A stretch of DNA of 60,000 nt from Hydractinia symbiolongicarpus (taxonomy: Eukaryota; Cnidaria; Hydrozoa; Anthoathecata; Hydractiniidae). The position numbers were made by a program, and so were the translations under genes. The stretch lies in contig NC_079885.1 of assembly GCF_029227915.1 (NCBI RefSeq), positions 24,555,001 to 24,615,000 on the forward strand. The letters are read 5' to 3'. Position 1 is the stretch's first letter. Each line of letters starts with the position of its first letter. Below, piece after piece: positions 24,801 through 34,176 of this stretch. The notes under the pieces were generated by a model. The model did not search any database, was not told where the DNA came from, and worked only from the letters and a program-made list of their open reading frames with translations.

Positions 24801-27018
24801 ATAAGTGCAAAACTTTTTGAGAGAATATAAGTGCAAAACTTTTTTGAGAGAATATAAGTGCAAAACTTTTTTGAGAGAATATAAGTGCAAAACATTTTTG
24901 AGAGAATGTAAGTGCAGAACTTTTTGAGAGAATATAAGTGCAAAACGTTTTTGAGAGAATATAAGTGCAAAACTTTTTTGAGAGAATATAAGTGCAAAAC
25001 TTTTTTGAGAGAATATAAGTGCAAAACTTTTTTGAGAGAATGTAAGTGCAGAACTTTTTGAGAGAATATAAGTGCAAAACGTTTTTGAGAGAATATAAGT
25101 GCAAAACTTTTTTGAGAGAATATAAGTGCAAAACTTTTTTGAGAGAATATAAGTGCAAAACTTTTTTGAGAGAATATAAGTGCAAAACTTTTTTGAGAGA
25201 ATATAAGTGCAAAACTTTTTTGAGAGAATATAAGTGCAAAACTTTTTTGAGAGAATATAAGTGCAAAACTTTTTTGAGAGAATATAAGTGCAAAACTTTT
25301 TTGAGAGAATATAAGTGCAAAACTTTTTTGAGAGAATATAAGTGCAAAACGTTTTTGAGAGAATATAAGTGCAAAACTTTTTTGAGAGAATATAAGTGCA
25401 AAACTTTTTGAGAGAATATAAGTGCAAAACTTTTTTACGTTCAAGTGACATCCAACAACATTTAAGTTGGATAACTGTGTAACTTTTCGTGTGTTTAGTG
25501 ATTCAACATTTTAGTTGGGTAACTGTGTAACTTTTCGTGTGTTTAGTGATTCAACATTTAAGTTGGATAACTGTGTAACTTTTCGTGTGTTTTTGATTCA
25601 ACATTTAAGTTGGATAACTGTGTAACTTTTCGTGTGTTTAGTGATTCAACATTTAAGTTGGATAACTGTGTAACTTTTCGTGTGTTTAGTGATTCAACAT
25701 TTTAGTTGGGTAACTGTGTAACTTTTCGTGTGTTTAGTGATTCAACATTTAAGTTGGATAACTGTGTAACTTTTCGTGTGTTTAGTGATTCAACATTTTA
25801 GTTGGATAACTGTGTAACTTTTCGTGTGTTTTGTGATTCAACATTTTAGTTGGATAACTGTGTAACCTTTCGTGTGTTTAGTGATTCAACATTTTAGTTG
25901 GATAACTGTGTAACCTTTCGTGTGTTTAGTGATTCAACATTTTAGTTGGATAACTGTGTAACTTTTCGTGTGTTTTGTGATTCAACATTTTAGTTGGATA
26001 ACTGTGTAACTTTTTGTGTGTTTTGTGATTCAACATTTTAGTTGGATAACTGTGTAATTTTTCGTGTGTTTAGTGATTCAACATTTAAGTTGGATAACTG
26101 TGTAACTTTTCGTGTGTTTAGTGATTCAACATTTAAGTTGGGTAACTGTGTAACTTTTCGTGTGTTTTGTTTAAGTTATCTCCACCTCGAAAGAAGGTCG
26201 CACGTTCACCTGACGCATGGAAGCGAGAGGCCTGGATGCAAGCATCGCAGTTGCCATCATCCCAAGTAAACAAAACAAAAACATTGCATCATGGGAAATC
26301 TTCTATCAGTAGTGTCGACAATAAGAATCCGGAGAGTGTTTTAGCAGATTTAAGTGATGGGGGATCGTCATGTATTGAAACGAAACATGCTAAAAAATCA
26401 ATACATAGTGTCGTTGAATCGATGAAGAAAAATTATAGTACAGAACCAGTTATCAAATTAAGTTCTTGTAATAAAGAGAACATTAATACATCTTTGAGAG
26501 CTAAGGTTTTGTCTTGCAAAGCTAAGCAGAATTTTATTGACCATTCATACGCCAATCAGATTGATTTATCAAGCTGTACTGCAACTACTGACTCGTTACA
26601 AAAAGAAAACACCACAGTGGCCAGTGTCCTCTCACAGGTAAAAATAGTTACTGAAACAAAAGTAGTGTCCAGTCCCTCATCACTGGTAGAAACTTTAAAT
26701 AGTATACAAATTGATAAAAAAGCTACTGGCGAGTCTTCGAGTGAGTTAACTCACATTAAAAATACCTCATGTGAACAATTTACAAGCAAATATTTTAACA
26801 GCGACTCAATTATTCAAACTTTGCAGCAACAGGAGAATATTCAATCATGTGACGTCATACGTAATGACGTCATAACGAACGATGACGATATTGATAAAGG
26901 TTGTCGTCACAATTCTGTCAAATGTTGTTTCTGGTGTTTTATTGAACATAATACCGCCCTACCAGAGGCGCTTTGGCCAAGTAATAACCCGGGCGTTGTT
27001 TGCACATGTGAGAAATAA
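17529..27018 (+). CDS. ACD: Shelterin TPP1/ACD-like OB-fold protein (6-8 exons, about 480 aa with one exon pair)
   Basis: Proposed telomere protein: TPP1 bridges POT1 and TIN2 and recruits telomerase. Exons: 17529-17606; then A1 20124-20224 + B1 21102-21177 and/or A2 22126-22226 + B2 22920-22995; then C 23244-23484, D 23950-24053, E 26176-27018. Every junction is phase-compatible. Seen: start MAEPAWFVNHILG (compare the tryptophan motif opening the TPP1 OB fold), then EVSDSQHYVNALFTKSSI (compare VSDG.HS.R.LVT) and FEFKNPKPCDFYLLLYIYEF (compare the family's EFYL strand). The spacing between these motifs also follows TPP1. Exon E is a long Ser/Thr/Asn-rich, low-complexity tail starting LSPPRKKVARSP and ending Cys-rich. 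Family assignment comes from motif order, not a search. Another OB-fold telomere or replication protein is the alternative. Confidence 0.6.
19797..19954 (+). pseudogene. Ghost copy of exon C
   Basis: This is about 85-90% identical by eye to 23161-23320 (end of the preceding intron plus the start of exon C). It keeps an AG acceptor (19880-19881) and the reading PCNFDLLLYIYEFDSP. The similarity stops after GSCN, and the frame hits a stop soon after. It sits upstream of exon A1, so it is a relic of an earlier tandem duplication of the A-B-C block. Confidence 0.8.
20085..21183 (+). repeat. Duplicated exon module 1 (exons A1 and B1)
   Basis: Homologous to 22090-23001. Exon A1 (101 nt) and exon B1 (76 nt) are open, with AG acceptors and GT donors. 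The pair adds 59 codons from phase 0 to phase 0, so it can be used alone, skipped, or joined to A2-B2 without a frameshift. It differs from module 2 at Y/F, V/I and V/E in exon A and at R/S, L/Q, H/R and L/S in exon B. Confidence 0.85.
20734..20896 (+). other. Possible alternative terminal exon inside module 1
   Basis: After a CTTATAG acceptor, a 54-codon frame (ending TAA at 20894-20896) continues in phase from exon A1 and begins WPREYGKPHSKK. The corresponding part of module 2 is deleted after the first bases. It may only be a chance open frame in the intron. Confidence 0.2.
21727..21810. repeat. (ACAG)n microsatellite, 21 copies
   Basis: A perfect tetranucleotide tract, directly followed by a palindromic TACTAGTTATGTAGTACTAG stretch. 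It forms the left part of the Helitron-like copy that follows. Confidence 0.97.
21811..22029 (+). mobile_element. Helitron/Helentron-like repeat copy (3' part)
   Basis: It shares ATATCTCCTTA, an AGC(A/G)(T/C)TT(C/A)AAGCTC-type word, a CACGATACAGG-type word and AAGTGGATTTT with the repeats at 6418-7497. It ends CTAG at 22026-22029. An adjoining microsatellite is typical of Helentron-derived short elements. That link is inference. Confidence 0.4.
22090..23001 (+). repeat. Duplicated exon module 2 (exons A2 and B2)
   Basis: Second copy of the A-B exon pair, with intact splice signals (A2 22126-22226, B2 22920-22995). It is directly followed by exon C and is therefore probably the default pair. 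It is shorter than module 1 because a segment of the intron is deleted. Confidence 0.85.
24411..24515. repeat. 21-bp minisatellite, about 5 copies
   Basis: Degenerate tandem units of the form TTCACGTCGGCAAACTTGTG lie in the last intron of the TPP1-like gene. They immediately precede a second, unrelated minisatellite. Confidence 0.75.
24573..25436. repeat. 27-bp minisatellite, about 32 copies
   Basis: Unit GAGAGAATATAAGTGCAAAAC followed by a T run. Most units are 27 bp and a few are one or two bases shorter. Because 27 is a multiple of three, long open frames arise on both strands (LREYKCKTF on plus, KKFCTYILS on minus). I treat these as non-coding. Confidence 0.97.
25445..26168. repeat. 48-bp minisatellite, about 15 copies
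   Basis: Unit containing CATTTAAGTTGGATAACTGT and AACTTTTCGTGTGTTTAGTG. Variants include TTTAG/TTTTG and ATTTA/ATTTT. It runs right up to the acceptor of exon E, so the polypyrimidine/AG context of that exon is formed by the array edge. Each unit carries a TTTAG acceptor-like word. Confidence 0.97.
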
Positions 27019-29085
27019 TGTTAGTTACACCTACGAAAAAACACGTTGTTTAGATTACTTTGTTATTCTTTCTTTCTTTTTTTGAAATTTCAATTCAAAA
27101 TAGCTTTTGATATTCCTTATAACAAGTACACAACACAACACAACAAGTAATGCGGCATTTACAACCTTAAAGGAAATTAATTTTCGCAAGATATTTTTTA
27201 AAACAAAAAATAATTTTCGTGAGAACTAATTTTAACCAAGTTAACAAGTCCTAATATTTTGCAAAGTTTGGAATGGCTAAAACATGTAAATTCATTTGGA
27301 GCAGAGCTTTTAATGACGTGTTAGTTCTACATTATACATATCTATAGTGTATAGTCCTGGCGAATAGTAAATCGAAGGGAAAAAAATTAGTATAGATAGT
27401 ATTTTTTTAAAAAGAAAGAAACTGAAATTCTGGGGAAATTAATTTTCGTATAAATTGATAAAAACTCCTTAAAATCGCGAAAATTAATTTACCTAATGAC
27501 GTATTGTGATCTCCTGTTGCATATGATTTGTATACCATGGTAGATAAAGAATGGGTGGTATAAAACTCATGAGTGGTATATAGTTTTTATTATGCGCATA
27601 AATTTTGTATACAAATACGTAACGTCGTAGACGAACTGCAAATTTAACGCCCTGAGGATTATCGCAAAACCGCCTCAAATAGATGAGAAAAAAGTGGGTG
27701 GCAAAAAAGTTTTTTTAAGTGAGTTGGTAGCATCGTATAGCACTGGTAGCTAAATGTCTGTCATTACACTTAGTTTGGGACGTTTGTGTATGGGATGCTA
27801 GGCAGATCTAAGATTTATTTGTTTCATAAAAATTAGTAGAACTGATTATTTTTGTTGGTTGCGTAAAAGTAGCAGGCCAAACAAATGTAAATTAGCGTAT
27901 ATGTCTACTTTATCAGTCCAAAACTTTGTTGTTGAAATTTTAAAGCGGTGATGAGAATCCGGGTGGGAAATTTAAAACTAACAAAAACATTTCATTTTCA
28001 AGATTTTGTGACGATAATAAGACGCAACGAGCAGATGGTAAAATATAAACACGAATTTAGGTGACCATGTAACGGGAATTAGTCCAACAAATTTTGAACC
28101 GATACTAATTTATGACTGTCACAAAACAACAAGCAAGATTAAATAACACTAATTTTTGTTTGTTATATTAGTTATTTTTGTTTGTTAGTTTTTCCTATTT
28201 ATTTTTGTTTTTATTTTGCAATAAATCAATTTCCACATGCACATACATTCTTGTAGGTAACAACTATTTTTGCATATGCACTTGTCATCGTAAGGTTTCC
28301 AGTTCGAGTCCCCATCCTGGCGCACTATGAACGCAGTGTTTTTAGCCCATTTGGTGCCATCTTTGGCTAACCGGCTTGTGTGGTAGGCATGCAAATTAGA
28401 GCTATGCAATACGTATCTCTGGCGGTAATATAACATAGTTACAGTCGTACGGAAGGAACAACCAGTCATTAGGATGAATTCTTCAAGGATGTTAATACTT
28501 TTTGTTGCTTACATGCACAAACATTCTTGAAATAAAGCGGGACCATTTGGTGCAAGATGGTTAATAATGAAATAGGATTAAAAAAAATTTTAACTAGTTA
28601 TTTAAATGTATTTGTTTATATTTTGTCACTGAAGGAATGCGTGCACATGTCTGTTGCTGTCAACGCTAAATCAAAACATTACGCTGCACGGAAGGTCCTG
28701 TATTCGTTTGTTTATTTAAATGACAATTTGGCTTGCATAAAAAACATTATTTTGGCTGCTGTACAATTTTATGTTAAAGCTCCATATTTTTAGATATTTT
28801 CGTGAATCGTGCAATCCGATTGTATCCAGATATTTCGCAAAAGTTTAGCTTCTCAAAACTAGTTTTTATATCAGAAAAAAACCGCGGTGTGAGTTAGTCG
28901 AATAGCATTATAATTGGTTTCTCCCGTCTAAATTTAGTCTCGGTAAAGAGAATAAAACTATTCTCTTCCTTGTTATCTTTTTCTTTCAAAGTTCATTGGT
29001 AAGGTAATATGGAAACTAGTTGATTAACTTGTATCTGAACAAAATTCAGACATAATAATAATAATAAAAAACCCTGGTAGTAAAC
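27019..29085. other. Intergenic, no gene seen
   Basis: Contains copies of an AAATTAATTTTCGC-type dispersed word (27177, 27436 and, inverted, near 27480). A tRNA B-box-like GTTCGAGTCC lies at about 28302. No exon model could be supported. Confidence 0.5.
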
Positions 29086-29094
29086 TTAAGCTAA

Positions 29095-29174
29095 GGCGCC
29101 ACGAGGAACATTTTCATGCGCGTGCTATGCAACATGTCCCATAGCATGCGCATGAAAATGTTTCTCGTGGCGCC
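29095..29174. repeat. Left terminal hairpin of the Harbinger element
   Basis: The terminal repeat is followed by its own inverted copy (GGCGCCACGAG at the start, CTCGTGGCGCC at 29164-29174) with a short centre, forming a long imperfect palindrome. Confidence 0.9.
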
Positions 29175-29281
29175 ACATCTTATTTGCTGCAAGATTATTT
29201 CGAAAATCGAAGTTAAAAAATCATGCTCAAAGGGTATACCGTATCCTTAAGTTTTTTATTGAGTTCATGTGTGATTAAAAT

Positions 29282-30552
29282 ATGGCAGGAATAAACAGAG
29301 AAGTTATTTTAGCTTTACTTTTGTTGGACGAAGAAGAAGAGGAAGATCGTGAAGAACCACCAAGAAATTGCTGGGTGCAACCGTGGCTTGGGAATAGAGA
29401 GTGTCTTGGCGCTTTTCATACAATCTTCAACGAAATAAAAAACGATGAGAAGAAATGTAGAGGGTATATACGTATGAATAACGCTCAATTCGAATACCTA
29501 GTCGGTCTTCTTTCTGAGGATTTGCAGAAACAAGATACAAATATGAGGAATTCTATCACACCAGCTGAGCTCGTTTGCGTGGCCCTACGTTACTTAGCGA
29601 CTGGTGAGACTTTCAGGTCTTTAGAATTTCAATTCAGAGTGTCAAGAAAAAGAATTTCAGCAGCTGTTATGGAGGTATCTGAAGCTATCATAAAGAGGTT
29701 GGGTCCAACCTTCCTTTCAACTCCGAAAACACAGGGGGAATGGCTAGATATCTCCAGAAAGTTCAATGAGCGTTGGAACTTCCCAAATGGATTAGGTGCT
29801 CTCGATGGGAAGCATATCGTCATTCAGCAGCCCCCAAATTCAGGGTCTCATTACCGAAACTATAAAGGGACAGACAGTGTAGTGCTCATGGCTCTTGTCG
29901 GGCCAGAATATGAGTTTCTTTATGTGGAAGTTGGAGCGAACGGTAGAAATTCTGATGGAGGTATATGGGACCAATGTAATTTAAAGAAGGCGCTAGACAG
30001 TGGATCGCTAAATTTACCAGAGGTTTGCAATTTACCAGGTCGAAACAACAAAGTGCCGTATGTGATAACAGGAGATGATGCGTTTCCTCTTAAGAATTAC
30101 CTGATGAAGCCTTATCCAAAAAAAATCTGACAGTAAACAAACGCATCTTCAATTATCGACTGTCACGAAAGAGAAGAATTTCTGAAAACGGATTTGGGAT
30201 ATTGGCAAATCGGTGGCGCATTTTTCGTCGACCCATAAACTTAGAACCAGAAAAGGTTTCTACCATCACAATGGCAACAGTGGCATTGCATAACTGGCAG
30301 AGGAGCAAAAGTTCTGTGGGCAAAATTGAGCTACCAATTGGTCTTGTCGACCGAGAGAATGAGCGTGGTGAAATTATCGAAGGTGCTTGGAGAGAAGATA
30401 CTCCTACTGGCACATGGTTTTCACTGTCCAATGACATTTACGACAATCGATCTAGTAATCAAGCCAAAGCAATAAGAGACGAGTTCACGGAGTATTTCGT
30501 AATGGAAGGTGCTGTACGCTGGCAGTGGCATTGCGCTAGAGTTGACATTTAA
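29282..30552 (+). pseudogene. HARBI1-like DDE transposase with one-base frameshift
   Basis: Cut-and-paste transposase (DDE_Tnp_4 type). The first part (29282-30130, 282 aa) has the N-terminal helical region and the catalytic blocks GALDGKHI (first Asp), GRNSDGGIWD, and VITGDDAFPLKNYLMKPYP (family GD.AFPL). The frame stops at once after a run of eight A (30118-30125). The sequence continues in another frame as LTVNKRIFNYRLSRKRR, then SENGFGILANRWRIF (the catalytic Glu block), and ends TAA at 30550-30552. A single missing or extra A explains it, either a real mutation or a homopolymer sequencing error. An AATAAA lies at 30573. Confidence 0.93.
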
Positions 30553-30572
30553 TTTTATTTTTTGCGAGGATA

Positions 30573-30578
30573 AATAAA
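30573..30578 (+). promoter_or_regulatory. Poly(A) signal AATAAA of the transposase
   Basis: Canonical hexamer 20 nt after the transposase stop codon. Confidence 0.55.
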
Positions 30579-30618
30579 AAATGATAAGATTTACTGAACG
30601 TTTAATATATTTTTCTGA

Positions 30619-30624
30619 TTTATT
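30619..30624 (-). promoter_or_regulatory. Poly(A) signal AATAAA of the MADF gene
   Basis: Canonical hexamer on the minus strand, about 40 nt past the stop codon of the convergent gene. Confidence 0.55.
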
Positions 30625-30662
30625 TTACTCCAGAAAATGTCTGCCAACCATAACGTAACGTA

Positions 30663-31811
30663 TCAAAACGTATCGTTCGAACAGGATGAATTTGCGGGTG
30701 AATACGGCTGATTTTGAGAAGGTAGAAGTGGCGATTGCAGCATACCAGTATATGTATTTGCCATGGGATATGATGGGGTGTATGGAGTAAACGTTGAAGC
30801 TGCGAACATACGAGCATGATGGTTGGTAGGCATAGATTGGTGTTGTTTCTGCTCTTCATACTCGAAAAAAATATCCATGATTTTTTTCTTCAACCTTGGC
30901 CAATCTTTTAGTTCGCACTGGACCAAACTGTCGGCCACTGTACTTCCAAAAATTTGGGCACGTTTTTCGACAGCAGATTGCGCTTCGCATCCATATGTAG
31001 AAGCTTGTTGCGGCCGGATTTCATGGTGATCAGCCCTTTGTGTGATGGAAGTTGTCAACGCTTTCCACAGTTCGGCTTTGGCACACTGCTCCTCCGTCAT
31101 CTTCTTCTCCCGTCGTTTTTTAGGAGCAGGGGTACGTGGTTCATCCTCGTTCATTGTATCGACGGTCTCATCCATATCGCAAGTAATCTCAACGAAATCC
31201 ATTTGATTATAATGGTCCCAGGTAGAAAAATATGCTTCGTTTACACCTGCACCAGAGGATCTTGATCCAATCTCCCTATTGCGCTCACTTCTATACTTTG
31301 TCAATGCGTTATGCCATGACGTTTTGAGCTCGTTTACGGTATACTTCCCATCAAAACGCTCACTCAGTTTGACCATCAGAGCTTCGCGCAACACTCTGTC
31401 TCTATAATCTTGTAGAGTGTGGTTCCAAAGCGCGGGATTTTCACGATAAAAATCAATCAATTCTTCCAACTCGTCGGACGAAAGTTGCGCTTTTTTCTTT
31501 TCTTTTGTAAGATCACTTACGATAAACTCCATTTGTTCATAAAACTTCCACTTTTTCGATGGAACTTCGCTTCCAGCATTACGTTTAACTTCACGGAGCA
31601 TCGATGAACGAAGAGAATGGAATGCTTTTTCTAGAAAATCACAGCTATACGCCCCCTCAAATTCAGTGACAAGGTCTATTTTCGCAGCTTCTTTTTTGTC
31701 TTTATTTTTGTAATATATATTCCCACTGTCCCATAACGTTGGGTTCGCTTTATAAAAGTTTATTAAAGTAACTTTCTCCTCGTCTGATAGTTTTTTCTTT
31801 TCATCCGCCAT
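30663..31811 (-). CDS. Transposon-encoded protein with two MADF domains (382 aa)
   Basis: Intronless intact frame opposite the transposase. Two MADF (Myb/SANT-like) DNA-binding domains are visible. The first is at about residues 10-95 (LINFYKANPTLWDSG ... LRSSMLREVKR). The second is at about 118-205 (LIDFYRENPALWNHT ... WHNALTKYRSERNRE). An acidic linker with a basic KKRREKK patch follows, then a BESS-like helix DWPRLKKKIMDIFFEYEEQ near residue 320. In Harbinger elements the second protein binds the termini and helps import the transposase. That role is inferred here from family and position. It appears undamaged, unlike its partner. Confidence 0.92.
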   Translation of the reverse strand: MADEKKKLSDEEKVTLINFYKANPTLWDSGNIYYKNKDKKEAAKIDLVTEFEGAYSCDFLEKAFHSLRSSMLREVKRNAGSEVPSKKWKFYEQMEFIVSDLTKEKKKAQLSSDELEELIDFYRENPALWNHTLQDYRDRVLREALMVKLSERFDGKYTVNELKTSWHNALTKYRSERNREIGSRSSGAGVNEAYFSTWDHYNQMDFVEITCDMDETVDTMNEDEPRTPAPKKRREKKMTEEQCAKAELWKALTTSITQRADHHEIRPQQASTYGCEAQSAVEKRAQIFGSTVADSLVQCELKDWPRLKKKIMDIFFEYEEQKQHQSMPTNHHARMFAASTFTPYTPSYPMANTYTGMLQSPLLPSQNQPYSPANSSCSNDTF

Positions 31812-32112
31812 TTTCGCTATTTTCTCACTAGCTACTCTTCACTTGCAGTTCAACTTCTCAAGAAAAAAACTTGTTTATATCTTTCTGTGATTTGATTGGT
31901 CAATAAAATAATGCCTCAAATAATTTTGTAAAATATTTGTTGCAGAAGGTGGGGACACGTGCAACATTTGCTCCACAACAAATTTTTCAGCACATTTTGT
32001 CCCCGGAGCACGGGAGCAAAATAGATTCAGATCTATTTTGTCCCCGAAGTTGTGGAGCAAAATGTTTGCTCCATGCAACATTTTTTTGCTGCATTGCAGT
32101 GAAAAATAGGCA

Positions 32113-32194
32113 TGGGACACGAGTAATTTTTTTTATGCGCGTGCTATGCAGCAATGTTGCATAGCACGCGCATGAAAATGTTCCTCGTGGCGCC
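32113..32194. repeat. Right terminal hairpin of the Harbinger element
   Basis: Palindromic around GTGCTATGCAGCAATGTTGC, it mirrors the left end. A further inverted repeat (GGAGCAAAATAGAT / ATCTATTTTGTCCC) lies just inside at about 32014-32048. Confidence 0.85.
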
Positions 32195-32203
32195 TTAGCT
32201 TTA

Positions 32204-34176
32204 GAAAATTTCTGTTTGGGAACAATTATTACCCGAGGGAACTGACCTTTAAAATCGGTCACTTCAATGACTCAGAAATATTTGGTTACAAAAATCGATC
32301 ATTTATTTTTATTAAAAATTGCGCCGCCTTCCTACCGCCCTAACAAATGCCTGAAGCAACAAGCTTTCCAACAAAATGGTGATTCTTGTACTCCTATTTC
32401 AAGCAATTTAATCTTAATCATAAGTTGTGGTTTCTCGTCCACGTATGAAATTTCATATACCGCACGATCATGCTTTACATCCATAAAAATGCTTTCGTTG
32501 TTGTTGGTTACTGCGTTATCTATTGTCTTTGTTTAAACATACAATGTGGTTGTCATGGGTAACGAAATGTAAATGTTTGATGATTTGGTTAACGTTTGTA
32601 AATTTGAAAATCAGAAGTGTCAACAAGAATATTTTTCATTCGTTCATCGAAAATTTTTACGAATATTTATTTGCGCTTTTTAATTGTTATTTTTATTCGA
32701 AAGAACGTTAAAGAAATACAACAGTTTGTAAGTGTTGCTTTTTTCAAAATTCCTCTTGATAAACTGTGGCAACAGCGCTGCCAAATTTGGCTTGCATTAT
32801 GTTTAATCTTTCTTCTTAAATCAAAAGTTTACAACTTTTGAGGTCTGTCGTACAGAGGGTGGAGGAGGGGATAAATAGAAGAATGGAAAATGTATTAAAA
32901 ATTAATGATTGATGGTGGGAGAGACAATTTTTTGAGGGCTGGGGGAGAACAAACCGTTGGCAGGGATGAAAAATTACAGCTTGATAAAAAGGGTCCTATA
33001 AGTCTCACATTCAACACGCGTTGTGCAATATATTATTAACGCATGCATGAGCGCATACCATTATGACAATTAAAGTTTTTCGCATTCATGCGCTATTTTA
33101 GAATTATCTTAGACCACTTATATCACTTTTTCAAGCGTTTTTGTTATTCTTGTTACCATAGTGATTACTCGGATGCGCTGACATGTGTTGAATAGCGGTC
33201 ACTTTGTAACGGAAGTAAAATTTGAGTGGATTATATATGTGTCATGTGCGTACTTTAAAAAGAGTTTCTTTTTATAAACTTTTACACAACCAGTAAACGA
33301 ACGCTTGATAACTCATTGAAACTACTTCAACTCATCGTTTCCTAGTTCTTGTGTTAATGGATGCTTAAAGAAAAAAATTGACAATTTTTGAAGATTCACC
33401 GAGACAAGACAAATCATTTGTTTTCGTCAATATTTCACCCTTTTTCCACTGTATCATCATCTCGGTTCACGGTAATTAAAACATTCGACACGATTTGGCT
33501 CCTAGAACGCATGCGTACACAATAGAAGGTATTTATACATATAGTTTCTTTTAAAACAAAACGGTGTTTAAAAACAAGACGATGCTTGGCGATTATTATT
33601 ATTATTCCAAATATTTAAACAGGATAGCCACTTTAGTGTTGGAAACACTGCTATCAATGTGGGTCCTGTGTTTTCAATTCACCAGCAATTCAAATTCCCC
33701 TCTTATCGTATGGGTTGATTTTTTGATAATTGTGTTAACGGTAAATGCTAAACATACCTGCGCTGTGGACCGGAACCACGGACCTTTGTGATTACAAAGC
33801 GAACCCATAACCACAACGTGACGCGCTACTAATCGAGACAGTGTTTGGAAGCGAGACAGTGTTTTCAAATTGCACAGAAAATCATGTTCTTTTCATAGTT
33901 TTTGTAAAACGCTTTTCCCATCCGTTGTGCTCAAGGTTCGGCGTAATATAATCTGAAGTTGTTGTTTTAAAAAAAAATTGATTGATTGGTGACAGAGGTA
34001 TCCGTTACAAATGCTTTCGCAGTTGTCTCCTCTTACCTTTTAAAACTTTTAAATAACAGATGTCGGTGCTAACAAATATATATATTTCACCTGAGCGGTT
34101 TGAAACGCACACCTAATTAAATTTGATCTTGGTAATTTTTAGTTCATAGGTTATATCATATTGCCGGACTACTGTC
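32204..34176. other. Intergenic, upstream of the phosphoesterase gene
   Basis: No exon pattern found. It contains a tRNA-like SINE fragment (separate entry) and must hold the promoter of the phosphoesterase gene, but no core element is assignable. Confidence 0.5.
33762..33846 (-). mobile_element. tRNA-like SINE fragment
   Basis: The minus strand reads TAGTAGCGCGTCACG (box A-like), then CGCTTTGTAATCACAAAGG (anticodon-arm-like), then GTGGTTCCGGTCCAC, a 4-bp stem with a 7-nt loop like a T arm/box B. The acceptor stem is missing, so it is not a functional tRNA. A threonine-type (TGT) tRNA origin is a guess. Confidence 0.45.

Larger units (their letters stand above)
29089..32200. mobile_element. 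Complete PIF/Harbinger DNA transposon (3112 bp)
   Basis: The ends read AGCTAAGGCGCCACGAGGAA on the left and its complement on the right. Both are flanked by TTA (29086-29088 and 32201-32203), the known Harbinger target-site duplication. The terminal repeats extend through CATTTTCATGCGCGTGCTAT. Each end is itself a long hairpin. It carries the two genes expected of the superfamily: a DDE transposase and a separate DNA-binding protein, arranged tail to tail. The boundaries are well supported by TSD and TIR together. Confidence 0.95.

Noticed and set aside
24519-25451. Three long overlapping minus-strand open frames (278-310 codons)
   Set aside because: They are translations of the 27-bp minisatellite. 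Frames are open because the period is divisible by three.
24411-26168. CRISPR-like array
   Set aside because: The repeats are directly adjacent tandem units without unique spacers, in a eukaryotic intron.
26042-26269. 75-codon frame running from the 48-bp array into exon E
   Set aside because: Out of frame with the long exon E reading and mostly minisatellite.
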